Assembly (NCBI GenBank): GCA_024225895.1
Contig: JAAEMC010000060.1
Coordinates: forward strand, 1 to 5,842
DNA: 5,842 bases
Reading direction: 5' to 3'
From: Desulfobacteraceae bacterium
GTDB lineage: Bacteria > Desulfobacterota > Desulfobacteria > Desulfobacterales > Desulfobacteraceae
How positions within the stretch are numbered: position 1 is the stretch's first letter; each line of letters starts with the position of its first letter. Made by a program: the position numbers and the translations under genes. Below are positions 1-5,842 of the stretch, in pieces. The notes below the pieces were generated by a model, which was not told where the DNA came from, made no database searches, and worked only from the letters and a program-made list of their open reading frames with translations.

Positions 1-1
1 T

Positions 2-46
2 AAGCGAGCTTTGGAACCTGGCAGCAAGGTTGACACGATCATCTGA
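2..46 (+). CDS. Possible C-terminal end of an upstream gene (partial)
   Basis: An open frame enters from the left edge and stops at TGA 44-46, giving the tail KRALEPGSKVDTII. The mix of residues looks protein-like, and an inverted repeat with a T-rich tract follows 4 bases after the stop, as often seen downstream of a gene. Only 14 codons are visible, so no family can be named and chance is a real alternative. If real, it lies in the same direction as the TRAP cluster and could be a regulator, an enzyme of the same pathway or an unrelated gene. Confidence 0.35.
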   Translation, partial: KRALEPGSKVDTII

Positions 47-50
47 TTGA

Positions 51-81
51 TATGAAAACCAGATTTTCATACTTTCTTTTT
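51..81 (+). terminator. AT-rich inverted repeat with T-rich tail: weak terminator or operator
   Basis: TATGAAAA at 51-58 is exactly repeated in reverse complement as TTTTCATA at 64-71 around a 5-base loop, and CTTTCTTTTT follows at 72-81. It lies just after the probable upstream stop at 46, which fits a terminator. The stem has only one G-C pair, so it would be weak. An AT-rich palindrome with TGAAA and TTTCA half-sites could equally be an operator for a dimeric regulator; such half-sites are known among IclR-family operators. The sequence alone does not decide between these. Confidence 0.35.
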
Positions 82-115
82 ATATGTCAAATGAAGGATG
101 TAAGACACATATAAC
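80..115 (+). promoter_or_regulatory. Candidate promoter/operator region of dctP
   Basis: TATAAC at 110-115 matches five of six bases of a sigma-70 -10 box, but there is no convincing -35 box 16-18 bases upstream. The same stretch holds a perfect 8-base inverted repeat, TTATATGT at 80-87 and ACATATAA at 107-114, with 19 bases between the arms. The right arm overlaps the -10 candidate, so a protein bound there could block or require assistance from an activator. A weak -35 is typical of activated promoters. This is inference from base patterns only. Confidence 0.3.
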
Positions 116-127
116 CTTAATTATTGA

Positions 128-132
128 AGGAG
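128..132 (+). promoter_or_regulatory. Strong Shine-Dalgarno for dctP, decides the start
   Basis: AGGAG at 128-132, within GAAGGAGA at 126-133, sits 9 bases before ATG 142. This places the start at 142. A TTG at 124 extends the same frame by six codons but overlaps the Shine-Dalgarno itself, so it is unlikely to be used. Confidence 0.85.
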
Positions 133-141
133 AAGCGTAAG

Positions 142-1188
142 ATGAAAGAAACAAAAATTACGACAGCAGTACTTTTCATTACCGCATTTTTCATGTGCAT
201 CGTTGTATCTGGCATGGGAACCAATCTATTTGCAGGCACATCCAAGGTTAAATTCGGCCACGTGGCGCCGCCTTTCCACGGCCAGGCCAAAGGGATCGAT
301 GCCTTTTCCGCCTATGTTAAAGAGAAAACAAACGGTAAAATAGATATTGCCACCTTCCCTTCAGGGCAGCTTGGCGGAGAACGCTCAATGGCTGAACAGG
401 TGCAATCGGGCACCTTACAGATTGCGGCTTTAACCACAGCAGTACTCCAAAATTTTGTCCCTGAAGGCGCAATTTTGGACATGCCCTTTATTTTCCCCAA
501 CCGGAAGACTGCCTATGCAACACTTGACGACCCTGAAGTCCAGGAAAAAATATTTTCCTATTTCCCTAAAAAAGGATTCATAGCCATTGGCTGGACAGAA
601 AACGAAATCAGGGACTTTACCAATAACAAGCGGCAGATTCGAACCCCTGCAGATATCAAAGGACTCAAGGTCAGGGTAATGAACTCCCCTGTCTACCTGG
701 ACACATTCAAGCAGTTAGGTGCATCCCCCGTGGCCATTCCGTTTCCCGAAACCTATAATGCCCTGCAGACCGGCGTAATCGATGCCCAGGAAAATCCCAT
801 CCTAACTTCTGTGCTCATGAAATTTACCGAAGTGACCAAACATGTCACCAGAACTCAGCATTGTCTGACCGAATGCATAATTGTTGTAAGTATGGATTAT
901 TGGGAGAGCCTTTCCGCCGGGGAAAAAAAGATATTTAAAGAAGCAGCAAAAGTGGCCATTGACACTAACCGCTCCGTCAATGCCGGCCTTCACCAAGCAT
1001 TGCCCAAAAGCAATATCTCCATTGCAGATTATGCCAAACAGAATAATATTGAAATCATAGAACTCACTGTTGCCGAGCGCGAAGCCTTCAGAAAAGCCAT
1101 GACACCGGTTTGGGATAAATACCGTAAAAAGATCGGTAATGATCTTTTTGATTTCATGCTGACAAAAATAAAGAAACACCAACAATAA
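142..1188 (+). CDS. dctP: TRAP transporter solute-binding protein, DctP family
   Basis: This 348-residue protein is the periplasmic receptor of a tripartite ATP-independent transporter. It binds a small organic acid and passes it to the QM membrane subunits. A signal peptide is visible: basic start (MKETK), hydrophobic residues about 8-25, and a likely cleavage after LFA (residue 31). The mature protein starts like the family (KVKFGH, 35-40) and carries FPSGQLGGE (72-80), DMPFIFPN (113-120), the GLKVRV segment (174-179) and DAQENP (214-219). Arg178 matches the conserved carboxylate-binding arginine of DctP/SiaP proteins, and Asn218 lies 40 residues later, the same spacing as Arg147 and Asn187 of SiaP; Arg157 may add a third contact. 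The length is normal. A carboxylate ligand is therefore likely. The exact ligand cannot be read, but the downstream dehydrogenase genes point to a 2-hydroxyacid such as lactate or glycolate. The start follows the Shine-Dalgarno at 128-132. Confidence 0.95.
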   Translation: MKETKITTAVLFITAFFMCIVVSGMGTNLFAGTSKVKFGHVAPPFHGQAKGIDAFSAYVKEKTNGKIDIATFPSGQLGGERSMAEQVQSGTLQIAALTTAVLQNFVPEGAILDMPFIFPNRKTAYATLDDPEVQEKIFSYFPKKGFIAIGWTENEIRDFTNNKRQIRTPADIKGLKVRVMNSPVYLDTFKQLGASPVAIPFPETYNALQTGVIDAQENPILTSVLMKFTEVTKHVTRTQHCLTECIIVVSMDYWESLSAGEKKIFKEAAKVAIDTNRSVNAGLHQALPKSNISIADYAKQNNIEIIELTVAEREAFRKAMTPVWDKYRKKIGNDLFDFMLTKIKKHQQ

Positions 1189-1199
1189 GCATCCCCTCC

Positions 1200-1245
1200 C
1201 AACAGGGCTGTATTTGAGAAGTTTTCAGCCCTGTTGACTGTTTTT
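1200..1245 (+). terminator. Strong intercistronic hairpin with T-run between dctP and dctQ
   Basis: CAACAGGGCTG at 1200-1210 is perfectly repeated in reverse complement as CAGCCCTGTTG at 1226-1236: an 11-bp stem with seven G-C pairs and a 15-base loop. Five T follow at 1241-1245, after a 4-base ACTG spacer. This resembles an intrinsic terminator, though the spacer before the T-run and the long loop make it imperfect. Since dctQ and dctM clearly belong with dctP, partial read-through is more likely than a full stop. The hairpin could also protect the 3' end of dctP mRNA. Either effect would give more binding protein than membrane subunits, a pattern common in binding-protein-dependent transporters. 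Confidence 0.7.
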
Positions 1246-1255
1246 AGACACCAAA

Positions 1256-1260
1256 GAGGA
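1256..1260 (+). promoter_or_regulatory. Shine-Dalgarno supporting the TTG start of dctQ
   Basis: GAGGA at 1256-1260 lies 10 bases before TTG 1271. No ATG or GTG in frame gives a better start without deleting the first membrane segment, so this site decides the start of dctQ. Confidence 0.7.
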
Positions 1261-1270
1261 ACTTTTACCA

Positions 1271-1774
1271 TTGAAAAAGATTCTTGATCTTATTGACCGG
1301 GTTGAAAATTTTACCCTGGTCTGGACCATACTGGCCTTGGCTATCATTGGTTTCGTTCAGGTCATTGCCCGGTACGTCTTTAACATTAGTTTTACATGGT
1401 ATGAAGAACTGGGAAGGTATTTAGGCGTTTTTATAGCGTTTTTAGGGGGTGCCATCGGAGTAAAAACCGGCAGCCATTTCACCATGGACTTGATTGTAAC
1501 CCACCTTGGCAAACGATGGCAGAACATTGTCAGCACCCTGACCGCTGGAATGTCCTGTACATTTTTCTTGTTGGTGGCCTGGTATTCCTGGAAAATTGTC
1601 CTGAGGATGTATGGGTATGGCACCACCTCTCCGACCATGCAGATCCCCATGTATATCGCATACCTGCCAATTCCCGTTTTTTCCATGGTCATGGGGTTCA
1701 GGCATATCATAAAAGCATTGGGATATCTCTTAAAGGCATTTGAAACCTTTGAAGAAAAGGGGAATGCTTTATGA
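1271..1774 (+). CDS. dctQ: TRAP transporter small membrane subunit, DctQ family
   Basis: This 167-residue inner-membrane protein is the small subunit of the TRAP permease, which pairs with DctM and helps dock the loaded binding protein. Four hydrophobic segments are visible at about 15-36, 50-66, 86-109 and 125-147, as expected for DctQ. Family signatures are ARYVFN (33-38) followed by the WYEELGRY stretch (43-50), then GGAIGVKTGSHF (59-70), and the SPTMQIPMYIAY stretch (120-131) leading into the last helix. The start is TTG at 1271, chosen from the Shine-Dalgarno at 1256-1260; the first internal Met (residue 72) would remove two helices. The terminal hydrophilic tail (about 155-167) is short. 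The stop overlaps the dctM start by four bases (ATGA at 1771-1774), which suggests translational coupling and equal production of the two subunits. The hairpin upstream may lower expression relative to dctP. Confidence 0.93.
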   Translation: MKKILDLIDRVENFTLVWTILALAIIGFVQVIARYVFNISFTWYEELGRYLGVFIAFLGGAIGVKTGSHFTMDLIVTHLGKRWQNIVSTLTAGMSCTFFLLVAWYSWKIVLRMYGYGTTSPTMQIPMYIAYLPIPVFSMVMGFRHIIKALGYLLKAFETFEEKGNAL

Positions 1775-3048
1775 TACTTACCATCTGCATCTGCTTTTTC
1801 ACCCTGCTGATATTAGGGGTTCCCATTGCGGTCATTCTTGGTATCACAACAACAGTTTCATTGGTTTTCTTTTCAGACACCCCTTTGCATATCATCACAC
1901 AGCAATTATTTAATGCACTGGATAAGTTTGTCCTGCTTGCCATTCCTTTTTTTATTCTGGCAGGTGCCATAATGACCCGCGGCGGCATTGCACGAAAACT
2001 AATCGCTTTTGTCAATGCCCTTGTAGGATGGTTTCCCGGCGGCCTTGCCGTAGCCGGAGTTTTGGCGTGCATATTTTTTGCCGCCATTTCAGGATCATCC
2101 CCCGCCACGGTAGTGGCTATCGGTTCCGTTATGATCCCTGCCCTAATGAAGGCAGGCTATGGCGAAAAATTCTCATTGGGGTTGATCACTGTTTCCGGCT
2201 CCCTGGGAATTGTGATCCCGCCGTCTATTCCCATGATCCTGTATTGTCTTGTGATGAATGTCTCTGTGGCTGAGATGTTCCTGGCCGGTGTACTCCCTGG
2301 ACTTTTGATCGGAGCAGCACTTATCGCCTACACTTTGGTGATTGCCAAAAAGAACAACTGGCGGATTGAAACCGAAGTATCATTTACTCAAATAATCCAG
2401 ACTGCAAGAGACGGTATCTGGGCACTTTTGCTGCCGTTCGTTGTGTTGGGAGGCATTTATTCAGGAGTTTTCACCCCCACGGAGGCGGCGGCAGTCAGCG
2501 TGGTATATGCCTTGTTTGTGGAAATGTTTATATATAAGGAATTTAAGGTTACAGAAATCACATCCATATGCAGGGAAGCTGCCATACTTTCCGCTTGTCT
2601 TTTATTTATCCTTTCCTGCGCCATGACCTTTATCTGGCTGTTGACGGCTGAGCAGATTCCCCAGCAGCTGGCCGACATTATTATCCGTCACATCAACAGC
2701 CCCTGGATGTTCCTTTTAACAGTCAATATTCTGTTTTTGATTTTAGGGTGCTTTATGGACGATGTCAGTGCCATGCTGATCCTGGCCCCGATATTTTTAG
2801 AAACTTTAAACCGGTACGGCATTGATCTGGTCCATTTTGGGGTAGTCATGGTACTTAATATCCAGATGGGCATGCTCACCCCTCCCTTTGGCCTGAACTT
2901 ATTCGTATCCTCAGGTATTACAGGCAAATCCCTGACCACCATTGCAAAGGGGGTATTACCATTTCTTGCCATCATGCTCCTTTGCCTGCTGCTGGTCACA
3001 TATATTCCCTGGATCTCTCTTGTACTGCCTGATTTACTGCTTCGTTAA
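1771..3048 (+). CDS. dctM: TRAP transporter large permease subunit, DctM family
   Basis: This 425-residue protein, of normal family length, is the transporting subunit, which moves the substrate across the inner membrane with an ion gradient (sodium in the characterised members). It is hydrophobic throughout with a dozen or so membrane segments. Family signatures appear in order: LGVPIAVILG (15-24), LLAIPFFILAG (55-65), GGIARKLI (71-78), FFAAISGSSPAT (102-113), the GSLGIVIPPSIPMILY stretch (143-158), GGIYSGVFTPTEAAAVS (227-243), GCFMDDVSAMLILAP (326-340) and QMGMLTPPFGLNLF (365-378). The two matching PP-containing half-repeats (IVIPPSIPM and GMLTPPFGLN) reflect the inverted-repeat fold of this transporter superfamily and line the substrate and ion sites. 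ATG 1771 overlaps the dctQ stop and has AAGGGG at 1757-1762 as ribosome site. No truncation or frameshift is seen. Confidence 0.96.
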   Translation: MILTICICFFTLLILGVPIAVILGITTTVSLVFFSDTPLHIITQQLFNALDKFVLLAIPFFILAGAIMTRGGIARKLIAFVNALVGWFPGGLAVAGVLACIFFAAISGSSPATVVAIGSVMIPALMKAGYGEKFSLGLITVSGSLGIVIPPSIPMILYCLVMNVSVAEMFLAGVLPGLLIGAALIAYTLVIAKKNNWRIETEVSFTQIIQTARDGIWALLLPFVVLGGIYSGVFTPTEAAAVSVVYALFVEMFIYKEFKVTEITSICREAAILSACLLFILSCAMTFIWLLTAEQIPQQLADIIIRHINSPWMFLLTVNILFLILGCFMDDVSAMLILAPIFLETLNRYGIDLVHFGVVMVLNIQMGMLTPPFGLNLFVSSGITGKSLTTIAKGVLPFLAIMLLCLLLVTYIPWISLVLPDLLLR

Positions 3049-3062
3049 AGGATGGAAAATCT

Positions 3063-4436
3063 ATGCTGGATATAAAGATAAAAAACCAATTAATTGAGGT
3101 TGTAGGACAGAACCGGTATCTCGACCGTAAAGAAGAACTTGCTTGTTTTTCATATGATGCCTTTATCAAAGAAGCCATGCCGGATGCTGTGGTATTTGTC
3201 CAAACCGCAGATGAAGTCGCACGGATCTTAAAAGTCGCAAGTGAACATAAGGTCCCTGTCACCGGCAGAGGAGCCGGAACCAGTGTGTGTGGGGCCCCTA
3301 TTCCTGTTAAAAACGGCATTGTTCTATGCTTTTCAAAAATGGACAAGATCATTGAAATAAATACGGCTGACAGATATATTGTTGTCGAACCCGGCGTGGT
3401 GAATGCTGATATTCAGAATGCTCTTGCACCTTCCGGGTTTTTCTATCCCCCGGATCCCGGCTCCATGAACACCTCCACCATCGGCGGCAATATTGCCCAG
3501 AACGCAGGTGGACCCAGGTGTTTGAAATATGGAGTCACCATGGATTATATTTTAGGAATGGAAGTGGTGCTGGCCTCTGGTAAAATCGTTAAATTCGGCA
3601 GCAAAAACATCAAGGATGTTACCGGATATAAACTTTGCTCACTTTTTTGCGGTTCTGAAGGCACATTAGGCCTTGTAACCCAGGTGATCCTGAAAGTTCT
3701 TCCCATTCCCGAAACTGTTAAAACCATGCTGGTAACCTTTGGCAAGCTTGACCATACAGCCAGAGCAGTATCGGATATAATTGGCTCTGGTATCCTGCCG
3801 GCGGCCATGGAACTCATGGATAAGATGACAGTCAATGCCATTGAGGACAGTTCCCATCTCGGCCTTGACCGGAAGGCTGAAGGTACCTTGCTCATTGAAA
3901 TAGACGGGGTGAAAGAAGCTTGCGAAAAAGAGATGGACAATATCATTGAACGGGTAAAAAAACAGGGTGCTCTGGATATACAATATGCTCAGACCCCCGA
4001 AGACAGGGAAAGGTTGTGGACTGCCAGAAGATCTGCATACGGTGTATTTGCCAAATTGGCCCCGGATATACTTTCCGAAGATGTCACCGTACCGGTGAGC
4101 AAGGTCCCTGTAATGATAAAAAGGATAAATAAAATTGGGGAGCGCCATGGCCTTAAGATCGGAGTTCTGGCCCATGCCGGGGACGGGAACATGCATCCTT
4201 TAATACCGGCAGACCGAAACAATAAAGAAGAATGGGTACGGGTTGAAAAGGCTTTTGATGAAATTTTTCATGCTGCCGCAGAACTGGACGGTACATTGTC
4301 CGGAGAACACGGCATCGGTCTTGCGAAATCCGATTACCTGCCCCTGGTGATGAATAAAGATACCATAGAACTGATGTCACGGATCAAACATGCGGTTGAC
4401 CCGGATAATATTTTGAACCCCGGAAAATTTGTATGA
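3063..4436 (+). CDS. glcD: FAD-linked 2-hydroxyacid dehydrogenase, GlcD / D-lactate dehydrogenase family
   Basis: This 457-residue flavoprotein should oxidise a 2-hydroxyacid (glycolate, D-lactate or similar) to the 2-oxoacid. The FAD-binding PCMH domain covers about 36-215, with GRGAGTSVCG (68-77), VVEPGVVNADI (107-117), PDPGSMNTSTIGGNIAQNAG (130-149) and CGSEGTLGLVTQV (196-208). The FAD-oxidase C-terminal domain follows, with the HxGDGNxH motif (371-378) and GEHGIG (414-419). His371, His378 and Glu415 correspond to the metal ligands known in D-2-hydroxyacid dehydrogenases, and His416 to the catalytic histidine. Arg322/Arg323 in LWTARR lie where the family has a substrate-carboxylate arginine. 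It has no signal peptide or membrane helix and is likely cytoplasmic or peripheral. AAAGGA at 3047-3052 precedes ATG 3063. It starts 14 bases after dctM and overlaps the next gene by 4. GlcD and D-lactate dehydrogenases cannot be separated by sequence alone; the symbol marks the family, not a proven substrate. Confidence 0.9.
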   Translation: MLDIKIKNQLIEVVGQNRYLDRKEELACFSYDAFIKEAMPDAVVFVQTADEVARILKVASEHKVPVTGRGAGTSVCGAPIPVKNGIVLCFSKMDKIIEINTADRYIVVEPGVVNADIQNALAPSGFFYPPDPGSMNTSTIGGNIAQNAGGPRCLKYGVTMDYILGMEVVLASGKIVKFGSKNIKDVTGYKLCSLFCGSEGTLGLVTQVILKVLPIPETVKTMLVTFGKLDHTARAVSDIIGSGILPAAMELMDKMTVNAIEDSSHLGLDRKAEGTLLIEIDGVKEACEKEMDNIIERVKKQGALDIQYAQTPEDRERLWTARRSAYGVFAKLAPDILSEDVTVPVSKVPVMIKRINKIGERHGLKIGVLAHAGDGNMHPLIPADRNNKEEWVRVEKAFDEIFHAAAELDGTLSGEHGIGLAKSDYLPLVMNKDTIELMSRIKHAVDPDNILNPGKFV

Positions 4437-5662
4437 ATCAGAAAACACTTCAAAACTGTGGAAAATGCGGATTGTGCCTGAATGCCTGCCCGGTTTACAA
4501 AATATTAAAAGAGGAGCAGGCCTCGCCCAGGGCACGCCTGCAGTTAATTAAGGCCTTTGAAGAAGACAGGCTTCTGTCCTCCCCATTATTAAAGGAAATT
4601 ATCTCCAAGTGCCTTATGTGCGGATCATGCACCGGCGCATGCCCCTCTGGCATCGATCATTATTCCCAGTTCATGGAGATGAGGCAGAAAATGGCAAAAG
4701 ACCATGTGGAGAACCCAATGGTTAAAAGCATGATCTGGCTGCTTTCCCAGGAATACCGGACCCGGTTGGGTGCGAAAATGGCAAAACTGGGACAAAAGCT
4801 CGTGCCGGAACGGTTCAAGGAAAAATATGGATTGGGAAACATACCTTTAAAGCGCCTGCCTGAATTCAACATCACACCATTTAGAGAGGCTGCAGAAGAA
4901 ACCATATCCCATGGTTCAAAGCCCGCGGGTACTATTGTCTATTTTACCGGATGCGCTACCAATTATCTTTATGATGATACCGGCTTTTCCACGCTCCGGA
5001 TTTTAGAACACATGGGATACCGGGTTATCATCCCTAAAAAACAAACCTGTTGTGGTATCCCATTGCTTTTCCATGGCGCGCAAAAGGCTGCTAAAAATAA
5101 TATTGTGACCAATATCAATGCCCTGGATCTTGACGCTGCAGATACGATTCTGGTGGATTGCGCCACATGCGGGACAGCTCTAAAGCATGAATATCCTCTG
5201 TTCACTGAGACATTGGGGCTGGATAAAACAAAGGTGGAAAAAATCGCTTCAAAAGTGGAAGACATTATGTCTTTTATCCAGAAAAGATTCCATTTGTTAT
5301 CCTTTACAAAAGATTCAATTGAAAAAGTAAAAGCCACTTATCATATTCCCTGCCACCTGAAAAACAGCTTCGGCTCGCATGAACAGGCCCAGACCCTATT
5401 AAACAGACTACCTTGTATTGTCTATTCCCCTGCAGATAATGCTGACCAATGTTGCGGCGGAGGAGGATCATTTTTCTATGAATATCCTGAAATATCAAAA
5501 CAAATGGTTACAAAAAAGATAGAGGGTGTGAAAGCCACCCTGGCTGACATTTGGTTAACAGATTGCCCTGTTTGCAGAATGAATCTTGCGGGCAATATGG
5601 AAGAAAAAAACGAACTACAGGTGGTTCATCCTGTAAAAGTAATTGCACCATTTTTAAACTAA
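4433..5662 (+). CDS. glcF: Iron-sulfur subunit of glycolate/lactate dehydrogenase, GlcF family (two CCG domains)
   Basis: This 409-residue protein, close to E. coli GlcF in length, should take electrons from the GlcD flavin. The N-terminal ferredoxin-like part has two complete 4Fe-4S motifs of the form CxxCxxCxxxCP: Cys9, 12, 15, 19 and Cys60, 63, 66, 70. Two CCG (cysteine-rich) domains follow, each intact: Cys174, CCG at 206-208 and CATC at 243-246; then Cys307, CCG at 340-342 and CPVC at 378-381. In the related HdrB protein, CCG domains hold unusual iron-sulfur clusters. The linker at about 80-165 is charged and variable. No membrane segment is seen, so contact with the membrane or the electron acceptor must be through another protein or surface attachment. 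ATG 4433 lies inside the glcD stop (ATGA) and only a weak GGAA precedes it, so translation is probably coupled to glcD. LldE-like or HdrD-like proteins are the alternatives, but gene context favours GlcF. Confidence 0.9.
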   Translation: MNQKTLQNCGKCGLCLNACPVYKILKEEQASPRARLQLIKAFEEDRLLSSPLLKEIISKCLMCGSCTGACPSGIDHYSQFMEMRQKMAKDHVENPMVKSMIWLLSQEYRTRLGAKMAKLGQKLVPERFKEKYGLGNIPLKRLPEFNITPFREAAEETISHGSKPAGTIVYFTGCATNYLYDDTGFSTLRILEHMGYRVIIPKKQTCCGIPLLFHGAQKAAKNNIVTNINALDLDAADTILVDCATCGTALKHEYPLFTETLGLDKTKVEKIASKVEDIMSFIQKRFHLLSFTKDSIEKVKATYHIPCHLKNSFGSHEQAQTLLNRLPCIVYSPADNADQCCGGGGSFFYEYPEISKQMVTKKIEGVKATLADIWLTDCPVCRMNLAGNMEEKNELQVVHPVKVIAPFLN

Positions 5663-5665
5663 ATT

Positions 5666-5842
5666 ATGAAAATAAAACTTGAAAAAGGTAAAACCGCCAT
5701 TGAGCTGGACATTGACGACAACAAGATTTTAGACATTATTATTGGCAAAGAAGTCCCTGCCTTGAGCCATGAAACTGTTAAAGAAATCATATCCCAAGGT
5801 GTTGCCGCCCATCTACCCGGGGAGATTCAAAAAAAAAAAAAA
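5666..5842 (+). CDS. N-terminus of a probable LarA-like (lactate racemase domain) protein, cut by the window edge
   Basis: ATG 5666 opens a frame that stays open to the window end (59 codons). It begins MKIKLEKGKTAIELDIDDNK, then IPxx-like residues follow as KEVPALSHETVKEI (28-41). This pattern, a charged beta-strand start with E/I alternation and then a VPALS...E segment, resembles the start of LarA/DUF2088 proteins, nickel-pincer enzymes that racemise lactate or other 2-hydroxyacids. The diagnostic motifs (DHTR-like segment, the histidines, the pincer-cofactor lysine) would lie beyond the edge, so the call rests on a short match from memory and on context. The start is 3 bases after the glcF stop, with no Shine-Dalgarno, suggesting coupled translation. 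The in-frame stop at 5660-5662 rules out an upstream start other than ATT 5663. The last codons, QKKKK, are encoded by a run of 14 A, which may hide a length error. Confidence 0.5.
   Translation, partial: MKIKLEKGKTAIELDIDDNKILDIIIGKEVPALSHETVKEIISQGVAAHLPGEIQKKKK
5829..5842. repeat. Run of 14 A at the right edge, inside a coding frame
   Basis: The window ends in 14 consecutive A. Several Lys codons would explain part of it, and a homologous region of LarA-like proteins can be Lys-rich just before a core beta strand. A run this long in a gene is prone to polymerase slippage and sequencing or assembly error, and it coincides exactly with the end of the sequence, which suggests a contig end. 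Confidence 0.8.

Noticed and set aside
19..34. Near match to a sigma-54 promoter (TGGCAG, five bases, TTGAC)
   Set aside because: The -24 GG is present but the nearly invariant -12 GC is GA, so the match fails at a key position.
30..56. TTGACA (30-35) with TATGAA (51-56) as a sigma-70 promoter
   Set aside because: The spacer is only 15 bases, and the -35 lies within the probable coding tail of the upstream gene; the region nearer dctP is a better place for a promoter.
124..141. Upstream TTG start extending DctP by six residues
   Set aside because: The codon overlaps the Shine-Dalgarno that serves ATG 142, and the extension would add charged residues before a normal signal peptide.
157..198. 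Lipoprotein signal in DctP because Cys19 follows the hydrophobic core
   Set aside because: The residues before Cys19 are FFM, not a lipobox, and a better signal peptidase I site (LFA) follows at residue 31.
3052..3062. ATG at 3052 as an earlier start of the glcD-like gene
   Set aside because: It is 11 bases before the ATG at 3063 and therefore out of frame.
3666..4196. Long reverse-strand open frame of 176 codons inside glcD
   Set aside because: It lies wholly within a gene with intact family motifs, has no recognisable domain, and is a shadow of the coding strand's codon pattern; the other antisense frames in the window were rejected for the same reason.
1..5842. Mobile elements, CRISPR arrays, tRNA or rRNA genes, or a new defence-type system
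   Set aside because: No transposase, terminal repeats, regularly spaced repeats or RNA-gene signatures were seen; nearly all of the window is explained by a coherent catabolic operon of known families.

Overview
The window reads almost entirely on the + strand as one catabolic gene cluster. It encodes a complete three-part TRAP transporter (periplasmic binding protein, small and large membrane subunits), then a two-gene flavin/iron-sulfur 2-hydroxyacid dehydrogenase of the GlcD-GlcF type, then the first 59 codons of a gene whose start resembles the LarA (nickel-dependent lactate racemase) family. Base composition is moderate, with many AAA and ATT codons alongside C/G-ending ones. TRAP transport plus a GlcD/GlcF pair fits an anaerobic, Gram-negative, Desulfobacterota-like bacterium such as a sulfate reducer. 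That placement is inference from gene content and style, not from a marker gene.

Layout. Positions 1-46 look like the last codons of an upstream gene. Positions 47-141 are a non-coding leader with two inverted repeats and a strong Shine-Dalgarno before dctP. dctP spans 142-1188. An 82-base gap (1189-1270) holds a strong hairpin with a short T-run, followed by the ribosome site for a TTG-started dctQ (1271-1774). dctM (1771-3048) overlaps dctQ by 4 bases. The glcD-like gene (3063-4436) follows after 14 bases, and the glcF-like gene (4433-5662) overlaps it by 4 bases. The partial larA-like gene starts 3 bases after glcF stops (5666) and runs off the window in a run of 14 A.

How the genes work together (inference). 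The DctP-type protein would capture a small organic acid in the periplasm, and DctQM would import it with a sodium or proton gradient. GlcD would oxidise the 2-hydroxyacid to a 2-oxoacid on FAD, and GlcF would carry the electrons through its iron-sulfur centres toward the quinone pool or another carrier. If the last gene is a LarA-like racemase, it would convert the enantiomer that the D-type dehydrogenase cannot use. Lactate or a related 2-hydroxyacid is the simplest substrate guess; the sequence does not prove it.

The families are all well known. The more notable points are the intra-operon hairpin between dctP and dctQ, the absence of a glcE subunit, the pairing of a TRAP transporter with a racemase-like gene, and the homopolymer at the window edge. 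I saw no mobile element, CRISPR array, tRNA or rRNA.
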